DNA of 64,000 nucleotides, taken from the NCBI GenBank assembly GCA_023630585.1, contig CM042565.1, forward strand, positions 13,094,013 through 13,158,012, in the 5' to 3' direction. The notes below the pieces were generated by a model, which was not told where the DNA came from, did not search any database, and was given only the letters and a program-made list of their open reading frames with translations. This document shows positions 1 to 9,634 of this stretch, piece by piece. The first letter of the stretch is position 1. Every line of letters begins with the position of its first letter. The translations under genes and the position numbers were made by a program. Source of the stretch: Cranoglanis bouderius. Taxonomy: Eukaryota; Chordata; Actinopteri; Siluriformes; Cranoglanididae.

Positions 1-63
1 CTCCTCAGTCCTTTTATGAAAAAAACATTAGAAACAAATAGAGATTTCTTGTCGTTTCTAAGT

Positions 64-156
64 AAGGAATAAAACAAGACAGGAAAATAATTAATGACTG
101 TTCCTATAACAGCACGTCCCAGTGTGTGTTTTTTTTTCTTATTTCCTTTATTCCTC
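64..156. repeat. Foldback MITE-like repeat, family A copy
   Basis: The copy begins with GGAATAAAAC and ends near TTTATTCC, with the internal phrase CCTATAACAGCA. Related sequences occur at about 7873-8018, 18364-18498, 57249-57370 and 62727-62845. The inverted terminal phrases suggest a short palindromic non-autonomous DNA transposon. The superfamily is not identified. Limits are approximate. Confidence 0.5.
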
Positions 157-987
157 AGCAATTTGCTAACACTATGTAACAATTATTAATGAAAGAATGA
201 CACTTTTTATCCATTTATAGTAATATTTAATGTCATGGAATGTCTATGAGGCAAGTTAGTTCCTGTTATAACCTATCTAACTGACGCTATAAAAGCTATA
301 AACAGTTGTTTCCTCGACAGCCTTGTTTTTTTTCTCTCTCGAAGTTAATCACATGAAAAAATGCAGCTTGTCACATAACTGAGAAGCCACAAAGCACAAA
401 GCTCTCTGTCCTGAAGATTTGCCCCATGGCAGAAAACTTCGATTATACTTATATTAAATTCATTTCAGTTCCTATTTCTCAGAAAGATGCCATTTGATTT
501 ATACCTCAACCAACCGACCACAGACTTTTCCTGCGGCCAATCAGCAAACTTTTGAAAGTTTCAGATTTATTAGTCACTAACTGCTTTAGGCAAAACTCAA
601 ATATATTTTAAGAAGTTATGCTGTGACCATTTTTTTTAAAATCCAGTGACTATATCTTTCTCTGAAAATCACATTGAGTTACAGTGTTCCAGATTTGTAT
701 GTACTGTATGTACTATGTGGAAGCATGGAGGGCCAATCAGATTGCAGCCTTCAAGATTCTGAAGCTTGTGGCCAGAAAAGTGTATAAATATCAGATGCTC
801 TGCAAGCATTTTAAGCTGAGACTATAGGGCTAAAACATTTTTAGTCATCTGAACATCTCCAACCTAAATTAACATTAAGACATAAATCGCACTTGTTAGC
901 ATATTTATTTTAACTTTCTGAATTACACGATGATTATTATTTTTCATATTTTTACTATTTCTATTTTAACTTGTAAATAATATATTA
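157..987. other. AT-rich intergenic sequence without recognised gene
   Basis: No long open frame, RNA gene or recognisable transposase is visible. The sequence is AT-rich. The phrase 'tttatccatttatag' near 208-222 recurs at 62929-62943, next to another family A repeat. This part may therefore belong to a larger version of that repeat. Confidence 0.4.
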
Positions 988-1215
988 CATGGCAGCAGGC
1001 AGCATGGCCACCTCACAGCTCCAGGATCCCCAGTTCAACATCCTGAGGGTCATCTGGTTTCATCTAACTTCCCGAAAACATGCTAGTAGGTGGATTGGCT
1101 ATGAAAACAGCCCCTAGGTGTGAATCTGTGTAAATGTGTATTCCCATATCATGCTTAGTGGTTCTGGGATCCATCGCAACATTGACCTAGATAAAACGCT
1201 TCCTGAAGATGAATG
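988..1215 (+). repeat. Degenerate SINE-like repeat with GAATGAAT tail
   Basis: The copy contains 'cctcacagctccagg', then 'aaaacatgctagtaggtgga' and 'cccctaggtgtgaatctgtg', and ends in 'gaagatgaatgaatgt'. This is the layout of a common catfish/teleost short retroposon with a (GAAT)n tail. The middle is deleted and the tRNA-like head is eroded. The next SINE is inserted into its tail, so this one is older. Confidence 0.55.
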
Positions 1216-1228
1216 AATGTAATGATAT

Positions 1229-1553
1229 CCACATATCCATCCATTTTCCATACCACTTATCCTACACAGGGTCACGGGGAGCCTGGAGCCAATCCCAGGG
1301 TACTCTGCGCACAGGGCGGTGGATACCCTGGACAGGGTGCCAACCCATCAGCGTGCACAATCACACACACATTCACACACTACGGACAATTTGGAAAAGC
1401 CAGTCAGCCTACAACGCATGTCTTTGGACTGGGGAAGGAAACCGGAGTATCCAGAGGAAACCCCCGATGCACGGGGAGATCATGCAAACTCTGCACATGC
1501 AGGGCGGAGACGGGATTCGAAACCCCAACCCTGGGGGGGCGAGGCAAACGTGT
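1229..1553 (-). repeat. tRNA-derived SINE (GGAT-tail family), antisense copy
   Basis: Read on the minus strand, it has a head with a B-box-like GGTTTCGAATCC (about 1511-1522), the body phrase 'ccccagtccaaagacatg' and a (GGAT)n tail at 1231-1241. A perfect 13-bp duplication, AATGTAATGATAT, flanks it at 1216-1228 and 1554-1566. That marks a target-primed insertion. Sister copies lie at 44.65, 52.64, 52.99, 53.59 and 61.87 kb. Short open frames across this interval are repeat artefacts, not genes. Confidence 0.8.
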
Positions 1554-1566
1554 AATGTAATGATAT

Positions 1567-4017
1567 AATTTTTTTGTTACAATTTAATTTAATATGACAT
1601 TGACATTTCCATCACAATCGCATGACACCAATGTTGTCAAACCCTGCAATAGTTTGAGACCGACTCTTTTGTGTACACAGTGTTGCAATATAGTCTGCAT
1701 GATGTTATTATTAACTCACTCACAGGAATGTCTTTCTAAAGCATTCTATAATAGACATTTTAATATAATGGCCATTCTTTAAGATTTACACAACTACTTA
1801 ATGTTTTATACTAAAAAAAAGGACACCATGTCCTACTTTGATCATCGAAGGATTAGATGTTCTGGATTGGCGAAGGTTTTTTTATTATTTTTTTTTCAAG
1901 TTACTTGAAAGTTTTGAACATGTTGGAACGAGAACGGTGACAGAACAGGCTGCCAGGCATGAGTGTGTGAATCTATTACAATAATGAAATGTTATGGACT
2001 TGGGGCAGAAACAGGCAGAGAAGCATGCAGTAAGTGCTAGATTTAAAGACAAGGTGTGTTGTAGAGAATGTATTCAGTTATACAGACTTTTTGGTAAATC
2101 TGTAAGTGACAGTTGGTGGTTCTGCAAGAAACCGAATGTTTTTATCCAGATTTGATACCATGCCATGATAGAAATCATATCTGCAGTGGGGTTTGATTTG
2201 AAGGGCTTTAGTCATATTCCTTGGTCAGACACATGTACAATGTCTGCATGACTAAACTAGACCAAGTATTTAACAAGAACAAAGGGCCAACTCATAAACG
2301 CAGACATGAAAATGTGAGCTTCAGGCCCACACACTCACTACAATTCACAAATTTCCACTTGTACAGTGTCTGTAGGTAGAAAATTCCAAGTTATGTTTTA
2401 ACCTACAGGGGTCTACGCCTACTTTTGCCCTTTTGATAACCAAGTTTAAGAGTCAAAGAGCCAATACATAAGCATACTTGTTTCGATTTCAGACAAAAAT
2501 AACAATGATCTAATGAAATAATATAATAATGCTCAAATATATACGATATGAAAGCAAAATTTCCAGAATTTCTCAGATCTAGTTTCCACTAAGCGAAGTT
2601 GTCTTTTCTTCGCTTCGTCTTGCTTTCATTCCGTTTAATTGAACGAGAAATGTGCCACTATAATCGGAATTTAAAGTTTATAAATCTGAATTTTTATACC
2701 TTTATTTGAATTTGTATGTGAATTTGTAGATGAAGTAGATCAAATTGAATTTGGGTGCAATGAAGTGTAGAAATTTTGTCAAATTCGGATTAAAATTTTC
2801 AAAACATCACGTCATTGGCTATATTGGCTGAAACGGTGGTGATCGAGTTTCTGCTCCTTTGCTTTTCCTAAGTGCCTGGATATAGTGTTTTGAAAATTTG
2901 ACATTTCATTCGACATTTGAAATGAATTCTGCCACCAAAAATTGAATAGGAATTGTCTGCATCTGATTATTATTACATTTAATTTGAAAGAGGTTTGAAC
3001 AAAAATTCAAGACATTGAATACAATATGGAGTATAATTTGATCCAATGATAAGTCTTCACTACAAATTTAAATAAAGGCATACAAATTCACATTTGCACA
3101 TTTTGGATCGCAGTGGCACGTTGCTCATTCCATACCAGGTGAAAATTTAAGGGTTAGGAAAAAAAAAAAATAGATTCCAGATTAAATTCTCTCTCTTTTT
3201 TGTTGTTGTTGTTGTAATAACCTAAATAAATAAATAAATAATCGCCTTTCACTGTTTTACCTGCAGGTGTGTCTGCAGTTTGCTTCACTCAAGCTGAGTG
3301 TACAATTACATTGTACAGCACGTTCTGTCAACAAGGCCTGTGAACTACAGTGAACTACAGTGTTACTCGTTGTCAATGTGTAACTTAATTAGCGTGGCTG
3401 GAGTAGGTGAAAGCACAACTGACACAGGACAAATTGCAACACAAGGTTTAAATCCTTGTAAAACTACAATAAACTGTCACCAGTTCTTATCATTCGGTCA
3501 ATCTGAGCCGATCTGTTATGCAATGGTAGGTTGATTCTCTGCAGCTGTTGCTTTGGACGGCAGCCAGTGTCAACCTTGCAGAAAGAAGCAGGGAGAGGCA
3601 GGCGGCCTTTGTCTGCCTTTTCAGAATATTCATAGTGCACAACAAATTGGCTAATTTATAGACATGGGATATGTGTGGAGGTCTTTCAGCCTCTCGCTGT
3701 GTTTGGGGAAGTCTGAATCCGGAGGATGGAGGGCGATCAAGATGGAGAAGCATGGGGAGATCAAAGACTGAGAACACACATGTTGATGGGATCAGTCAGA
3801 AAAATACTGAACCTGCTGTCAAAACTGTCAACAATTTCAATATGCAACAAAAGATATGAAACACAATATAAATACATTTGTGATGCACTAAACTTAAAAT
3901 TTCAACAAAATTTGAATTAAAATGAACAAACTGGGATTGATAATCTAATAAACAGAATCTAATAAACAAAAAAGTGTATCATTATTAGCAATGGAAAAAA
4001 AATCATAATTGTTGATA
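1567..4017. other. Intergenic sequence, no recognised gene
   Basis: This is AT-rich DNA with short frames of no more than 95 codons that match nothing I recognise. Around 2580-3130 there is diffuse, self-similar AT-rich text (repeated 'aaattgaatt' and 'gaatttg' words) suggestive of an old palindromic DNA transposon. I could not define its ends. Confidence 0.4.
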
Positions 4018-4105
4018 TGGTAAAGTTTTCTGCAAGGACATGTTTATCTAGCATTTATGGAAGGAGTCTCCAGTGTTAGTGGTTTGTAAGAGTCAGAGAT
4101 AAAAC
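4018..4105 (+). repeat. Dispersed repeat family B fragment
   Basis: The phrase 'atttatggaaggagtctcc' (about 4054-4072) recurs at 18296-18330. It is found in reverse complement at 14065-14345 and 49073-50080. This is one dispersed, probably non-autonomous element family with degenerate copies. The class is not determined. Confidence 0.5.
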
Positions 4106-4166
4106 TGAAATTAAGGGAAATGAATACTTTCTAGCAAAATGTCTTCCAAAATTTTTCATACTTAGT

Positions 4167-4188
4167 TTTTATATATATATATATATAT

Positions 4189-4239
<51 letters not shown>
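4167..4239. repeat. TA/CA microsatellite
   Basis: A (TA)n run is followed by an uninterrupted (CA)n of about 48 bp. It directly abuts the left end of the following Tc1-like element, whose expected TA target site now reads CA. Confidence 0.95.
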
Positions 4240-4241
<2 letters not shown>

Positions 4242-4466
4242 GGGGGAAAAAAGTATTTGATCCCCTGCTGATTTTGTATGTTTGCCCACTGACAAAGAAA
4301 TGATCAGTCTATAATTTTAATGGTAGGTGTATTTTAACAGTGAGAGACAGAATAACAACAAAAAAATCCAGAAAAACGCATTTCAAAAAAGTTATAAATT
4401 GATTTGCATTTTAATGAGGGAAATAAGTATTTGATCCCCTATCAATCAGCAAGATTTCTGGCTCCC

Positions 4467-4562
4467 AGGTGTCTTTTACACAGGTAATGAGCTGAGATTA
4501 GGAGCGCTCTCTTAAAGGGAGTGCTCCTAAGCTCAGTTTGTTACCTGTAAAAAGACACCTGT
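4467..4562. repeat. Long internal hairpin in Tc1-like element
   Basis: The segment from CAGGTGTCTTTT to AAAAGACACCTG folds back on itself with arms of about 45 bp and a few mismatches. It lies between the left terminal repeat and the transposase start. It is a feature of this Tc1 subfamily, not a terminator. Confidence 0.75.
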
Positions 4563-4607
4563 CCACAGAAGCAATCAATCAGTCAGATTCCAAACTCTCC
4601 ACCATGG

Positions 4608-5428
4608 ATGGCCAAGACCAAAGAGCTGTCCAAGGATGTCAGGGACAAGACTGTAGACCTACACAAGGCTGGAATGGGCTACAAGACCATCGCCAAGCAG
4701 CTTGGTGAGAAGGTGACAACAGTTGGTGCAATTATTCGCAAATGGAAGAAACTGTCAGTCTCCCTCGGTCTGGGGCTCCATGCAAGATCTCACCTCGTGG
4801 AGTTTCAATGATCATGAGAACGGTGAGGAATCAGCCCAGAACTACACGGGAGGATCTTGTTAATGATCTCAAGGCAGCTGGGACCATGGTCACCAAGAAA
4901 ACAATTGGTAACACACTACGCCGTGAAGGACTGAAATAATGCAGCGCCCGCAAGGTCCCCCTGCTCAAGAAAGCACATGTACAGGCCCGTCTGAAGTTTG
5001 CCTGAATGATTCAGAGGAGAAATGGGTGAAAGTGTTGTGGTCAGGTGTGGTCAGATCTCTTTGGCATCAACTCAACTTGCCGTGTTTGGAGGAGGAGGTA
5101 TGCTGCCTATGACCCCAAGTCATAACACCATCCCCACCGTCAAACATGGAGGTGGGAACATTATGCTTTGGGGGTGTTTTTCTGCTAAGGGGACAGGACA
5201 ACTGCACCGCATCAAAGGGACGATGGACGGGGCCATGTACCGTCAAATCTTGGGTGAGAACCTCCTTCCCTCAGCCAGGGCATTGAAAATGACCTTAATG
5301 ACTTGGAGAGGATCTGCAAAGAGGAGTGGGACAAAATCCCTCCTGAGATGTGTGCAAACCTGGTGGCCAACTACAAGAAACGTCTGACCTCTGTGATTGC
5401 CAACAAGGGTTTTGCCACCAAGTACTAA
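4608..5428 (+). pseudogene. Broken Tc1-type transposase
   Basis: Three overlapping or adjacent frames (4608-4811, 4742-4939, 5022-5387) carry Tc1 transposase signatures: an N-terminal helix-turn-helix (DLHKAGMGYKTIAKQLGEK), the second paired-like subdomain (RTVRNQPRTTREDLVNDL), then the catalytic-domain strand VKHGGGNIMLWGCFSAKGTG. Frameshifts separate them. The segment with the second catalytic Asp and the NPIENLW glutamate is missing, so there is also an internal deletion. The last codons (LIANKGFATKY-like, near 5395-5428) mark the original C terminus. It cannot encode active enzyme. Confidence 0.85.
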
Positions 5429-5646
5429 GTCGAAGGGGTCAAATACTTATTTCCCTCATTAAAATGCAAATCAACTTATAACTTTTTTGAAATGCATTTT
5501 TCTGGATTTTTTTGTTGTTATTCTGTCTCTCACTGTTAAAATACACCTACCATTAAAATTATAGACTGATCATTTCTTTGTCAGTGGGTTTAGGTACAAA
5601 ATCAGCAGGGGATCAAATACTTTTTCCCCCACTGTATGTGTATATA

Positions 5647-7157
5647 CAGTTGCATCTCAATAAATTAGAATGTCGTGGAAAAGTTCATTTATTTCAGTAA
5701 TTCAACTCAAATTGTGAAACTCGTGTATTAAATAAATTCAATGCACACAGACTGAAGTAGTTTAAGTCTTTGGTTCTTTTAATTGTGATGATTTTGGCTC
5801 ACATTTAACAAAAACCCACCAATTCACTATCTCAACAAATTAGAATATGGTGACATGCCAATCAGCTAATCAACTCAAAACACCTGCAAAGGTTTCCTGA
5901 GCCTTCAAAAATGGTCTCTCAGTTTGGTTCACTAGGTAAGCCACAAACATTCATTGCCAAAGAAGCTGGCTGTTCACAGATTGCTGTATCCAAGCATGTT
6001 AACAGAAAGTTGAGTGGAAGGAAAAAGTGTGGAAGAAAAAGATGCACAACCAACCGAGAGAACCGCAGCCTTATGAGGATTGTCAAGCAAAATCGATTCA
6101 AGAATTTGAGTGAACTTCACAAGGAATGGACTGAGGCTGGGGTCAAGGCACCAAGAGCCACCACACACAGACGTGTCAAGGAATTTGGCTACAGTTGTCG
6201 TATTCCTCTTGTTAAGCCACTCCTGAACCACAGACAACATCAGAGGCATCTTACCTGGGCTAAGGAGAGGAAGAACTGGACTGTTGCCCAGTGGTCCAAA
6301 GTTCTCTTTTCAGATGAGAGCAAGTTTTGTATTTCATTTGGAAACCAAGGTCCTAGAGTCTGGAGGAAGGGTGGAGAAGCTCATAGCCCAAGTTGCTTGA
6401 AGTCCAGTGTTCAGTTTCCACAGTCTGTGATGATTTGGGGTGCAATGTCATCTGCTGGTGTTGGTCCATTGTGTTTTTTGAAAACCAAAGTCACTGCACC
6501 CGTTTACCAAGAAATTTTGGAGCACTTCATGCTTCCTTCTGCTGACCAGCTTTTTGAAGATGCTAATTTCATTTTCCAGCAGGATTTGGCACCTGCCCAC
6601 ACTGCCAAAAGCACCAAAAGTTGGTTAAATGACCATGGTGTTGGTGTGCTTGACTGGTCAGCAAACTCACCAGACCTGAACCCCATAGAGAATCTATGGG
6701 GTATTGTAAAGAGGAAAATGAGAAACAAGAGACCAAAAAATGCAGATGAGCTGAAGGCCACTGTCAAAGAAACCTGGGCTTCCATACCACCTCAGCAGTG
6801 CCACAAACTGATCACCTCCATGCCATGCCGAATTGAGGCAGTAATTAAAGCAAAAGGAGCCCCTACCAAGTATTGAGTGCATGTACAGTAAATGAACATA
6901 ATTTCCAGAAGGCCAACAATTCACTAAAAATGTTTTTTTTTATTGGTCTTATGAAGTATTCTAATTTGTTGAGATAGTGAATTGGTGGGTTTTTGTTAAA
7001 TGTGAGCCAAAATCATCACAATTAAAAGAACCAAAGACTTAAACTACTTCAGTCTGTGTGCATTGAATTTATTTAATACACGAATTTCACAATTTGAGTT
7101 GAATTACTGAAATAAATGAACTTTTCCACAACATTCTAATTTATTGAGATGCACCTG
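5647..7157 (+). mobile_element. Tc1-like transposon, nearly complete
   Basis: Inverted terminal repeats run for more than 200 bp. The left end is CAGTTGCATCTCAATAAATT, after a TA. The right end is its complement, finishing GAGATGCACCTG at 7157. The motif 'ctcaacaaattagaatatgg' at the inner edge of each arm repeats the tip motif, giving an IR/DR layout. The right-hand TA target base pair is not preserved (TG follows). The left end lies only 12 bp from the preceding Tc1-like element. It carries an uninterrupted transposase frame and is one of the youngest-looking DNA transposons in the window. Confidence 0.9.
5911..6876 (+). CDS. Tc1/mariner transposase, DD34E, open frame
   Basis: This cut-and-paste transposase has 321 codons and no internal stop. 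The N-terminal DNA-binding region has two helix-turn-helix segments joined by a basic GRKKCGRKR linker (residues about 36-44). The catalytic triad is visible: Asp in FSDESKF (about residue 135), Asp in QQDLAPAHT (about 228), and Glu in NPIENLWG. Exactly 34 residues separate the last Asp from the Glu, the DD34E spacing of Tc1 elements. The C terminus KAKGAPTKY is intact. It is about 20 residues shorter at the N terminus than typical 340-residue family members. The upstream frame stays open for some codons without an obvious better ATG, so the true start is uncertain. Activity is possible but unproven. Confidence 0.9.
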   Translation: MVSQFGSLGKPQTFIAKEAGCSQIAVSKHVNRKLSGRKKCGRKRCTTNRENRSLMRIVKQNRFKNLSELHKEWTEAGVKAPRATTHRRVKEFGYSCRIPLVKPLLNHRQHQRHLTWAKERKNWTVAQWSKVLFSDESKFCISFGNQGPRVWRKGGEAHSPSCLKSSVQFPQSVMIWGAMSSAGVGPLCFLKTKVTAPVYQEILEHFMLPSADQLFEDANFIFQQDLAPAHTAKSTKSWLNDHGVGVLDWSANSPDLNPIENLWGIVKRKMRNKRPKNADELKATVKETWASIPPQQCHKLITSMPCRIEAVIKAKGAPTKY

Positions 7158-7164
7158 GTGTGTG

Positions 7165-7188
7165 TATGTGTGTATGTATGTATGTATG

Positions 7189-7269
<81 letters not shown>
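7165..7269. repeat. TATG then (TA)n microsatellite
   Basis: TATG repeats grade into an uninterrupted (TA) run of about 78 bp, immediately right of the Tc1-like element. A local open frame here is only Tyr-Ile repeats. Confidence 0.95.
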
Positions 7270-7271
<2 letters not shown>

Positions 7272-7496
7272 CAGACGCCTTTGAGAACATCTTTGACAAA
7301 AGAAGAACGTATTGAAATCGTTCTCGTGGGTGGATCAGGAAGCTGTCACAAATTGGCGATGGACTTTAACAGGAAACATGGCAAGCACATCACACACACG
7401 ACACTGTTGCCAAACTTATAAACAAATTCAAAAAGACTGGAAGTGTTGCGGACCAACCTGAGACGTGGACGTCCACGAACATTCACTGACAAGACA
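7272..7496 (+). pseudogene. Transposase N-terminal helix-turn-helix relic
   Basis: The translation includes LTKEERIEIVLVGGSGSCHK, then (after a frame change near 7417) KLINKFKKTGSV and RGRPRTFTDKT. This looks like the N-terminal HTH region of a Tc/mariner-related (DUF4817-type) transposase. A SINE interrupts it at 7497, and sequence resembling the continuation (ACACAACCGACG) follows the SINE. No catalytic domain is present. Confidence 0.6.
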
Positions 7497-7687
7497 ACAG
7501 GCAGTGGTAGCTCAGTGGTTAAGACATTTGTCAGAAGGTCGTGAGTTCAAATTCCAGCACTGCCAAGCTGCCACTGTGGGCCCTTGAGCAAGGCCCTCAA
7601 CCCTCAACTGCTCAGTTGTATAAATTACATAAATGTAAGTCGCTCTGGATAAGGGCGTCTGCCAAATGCCATAAATGTAAATGTAAG
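7497..7687 (+). repeat. tRNA-derived SINE
   Basis: The head has a pol III A box (GGTAGCTCAGTGG, about 7505-7517) and B box (GAGTTCAAATTCC, about 7543-7555). The tail contains the widespread teleost SINE 3' module 'ctctggataagggcgtctgc' and ends in ATAAATGTAAATGTA. Flanks AAGACAAC (left) and AAGACACAAC (right) look like a diverged target duplication. It is not a functional tRNA: no cloverleaf with acceptor pairing can be drawn. Confidence 0.85.
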
Positions 7688-7872
7688 ACACAACCGACGT
7701 GGTGCTGGCAAACATAGTCCCCTATGTACAGTATGAAGACTTTTGGGACACCCTGTAGTAAGTGACAACAGGAACTAGCTTGTTTTCAGACGTTACACAG
7801 CATTAAACGTAACTCCAAACAGATAAACAGCACGCTGTGTCATTATTTAATTAATATTAACATTGTAATCGG

Positions 7873-8018
7873 GGAATAAAACAAGTCAGGGCATGCTGTT
7901 ATGAGTAAATAATCCACTTCAGAGTGGTAACAGTAACTCCGCTTTGTGTCATGCCATATCACAGCACTCTGTTGTTGATTATTTTCCTGTAACAGCATGG
8001 TCCCCGGTGTTTTATTCC
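7873..8018. repeat. Foldback MITE-like repeat, family A, best copy
   Basis: The copy begins GGAATAAAAC and ends GTTTTATTCC. Inner inverted phrases are GCATGCTGTTAT (left) and GTAACAGCATG (right). The core is 'cttcagagtggtaacagtaa'. This is the clearest copy for defining family A termini. Confidence 0.6.
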
Positions 8019-9617
8019 TTACTAATTAAATCGTGCTTACGTCCATTCAGTTGGATCCAAAGTAAACGGAGCTGACATTAAATAAAGCTAATCATATAAT
8101 TAAACTATAAGAAAACTATCATATGTGGTGGTCTTGCAGTCACACTTGCAATGTAAAGTCAGTCAAAATATTTAGCATTTTTATTTTAGGACGAAGTAAA
8201 ATTTCGTCAAGTTTTGTTCCAAAAAATGGCAGTTTTTTTGTTGCATCACTACATTATAAATTCTGGATCGCTAAATGCAGATGTTTATGGATTTTTGATA
8301 TTGTGTTGGCCTTTTTTGTTAGTACTGCACGATTTTATGATCTGATGCCTCACCAATACTGGTTGTATGGCACTGTTTTAAGTTTTAACTGCTGTTTTAT
8401 CTGCTTTTCACTTCTCAGTTTTCAGCCACCATTTCAACATCACTGAAGAATTACTTTTTAAACACATATCTATAAGGTTGAATTTGTATTCAGTATTCAT
8501 TATCGATCTAATGTTGTATTTTCTGGTCAGTGTACTCGGCTGTACTGATACATTATCAGAGTGGATTAGAGCAACAGCTACGACCGCTTCGTGCAAAGGT
8601 TTGCTTTTCACACAGCTTTTCAACCCCCCCCCCCCCCCCCCCCCAGTCTCCCCTCCAGCTCTTACAGGTGAGGAGTAATTCCCCTTCTCATTTCACACTG
8701 AATGTTCTTATAGCACTTGTTCTAACTTTCTCGTCTTCAGAGAGCTGTGTTTCCTGTACAGGAGCGGTGTTTGGGGATTTTAAACAGCTAAGCAGAGACA
8801 TAATTAGGCCACACACACACATTTACAGTGTCTGGAATTGTATTTGAAATGTGCTGTTTGCTCCATGGTGAAGTTTGACTGAGTGTAAATAAAGCTCAGG
8901 TCCTTCTTTCTGAATATAATTGCATAATAAAGTTTTGGTTAACTAAACGTTAAACTGAACAAGAGTAATTCAGTTTCCCGAGCCCTCTGCGTACACCATT
9001 GCACTAATTGCCAAGTGTCTTATTTGTTGCTTTGATTGTTTTACTAATAAATTTCTTTTTTTTTCTTCACCTCAGCAGTGTTTATCTTGTCAGTATAAAG
9101 AAATGCATTACATCAGACACTTTGCTATCATATAGAACTAATGCATAGTGTATAAATATAACATATATTCCTTCATATTATACTTTTCTCAATAATTTCC
9201 GGTTATGTTAGATCCGTAAACCTCAAAAACACTGTCATACAGAGAAAATTGGACCAGAATCAATTAACCATTTTCATATTCATATTCATATCAAAGGTTT
9301 TCCCATTCCATCTTTCAAACCCGTGTCTTTTGGTTAGTAGACTGCTTTAAGGCTGCTTGCAGTGAATTGGCCATGACTTCACATGCTCCTTTCTGATAAG
9401 GCTCAGTGTTGCACTTCTGCGAAGGAGTCACTAAACTCATTCAGCCTCATCTAATTAGAGCAAACGGTGGGGGTGTGTGGGAGACTCCAAAGGTCATTAC
9501 AATGCAGCCTGTGTTGCATGAACAGGCTTGTTACATTTTTTTTTTCTGGGAAAATTGAAAGTATATCAGAAGCTAGAAATGTCACGAAACATGTGATCCA
9601 GAGATTTTATGACACAT
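8019..9617. other. Intergenic sequence, no recognised gene
   Basis: The stretch includes a poly-C run (about 8626-8644) and several short frames of no more than 107 codons with low-complexity or unrecognised translations. I see no exon with homology I recognise. The sequence near 9470-9530 is non-repetitive but not obviously coding. Confidence 0.4.
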
Positions 9618-9634
9618 ACAGTCTCCTCCAAGAA
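9618..9634. repeat. 17-bp target-site duplication (left) of RTE LINE; also tip of an older Tc1-like TIR
   Basis: ACAGTCTCCTCCAAGAA here matches ACAGTCTCCCCCAAGAA at 12785-12801 with one mismatch. A TA precedes the CAGTCTCC tip, which is the pattern of a Tc1 element end. The LINE therefore appears to have landed 16 bp inside a Tc1 terminus. Confidence 0.8.

Larger units (their letters stand above)
4238..5634 (+). mobile_element. Tc1-like transposon with IR/DR termini, degenerate
   Basis: The element begins CAGTGGGGGAAAA and ends in the inverse CCCCCACTG, followed by TA. Each end is an inverted repeat of about 200 bp. Each contains the 'aagtatttgatcccc' motif twice: at the outer tip (about 4251) and at the inner edge (about 4426), mirrored at about 5438 and 5611. 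This is the IR/DR arrangement known from Sleeping Beauty-type Tc1 elements, with paired transposase-binding sites. The element is about 1.4 kb. Its transposase is broken into three frames, so it is not autonomous. Confidence 0.9.

Noticed and set aside
1209..1568. Overlapping open frames of 78-119 codons
   Set aside because: They lie wholly within a tRNA-SINE copy bounded by target duplications. Similar frames recur in every copy of the family.
7149..7421. 90-codon frame with Tyr-Ile repeats
   Set aside because: Most of it is the (TA)n microsatellite. Only the last part is a transposase relic.
7497..7580. Possible tRNA gene
   Set aside because: A and B boxes are present, but no acceptor stem or cloverleaf pairing can be drawn, and the SINE tail follows directly.
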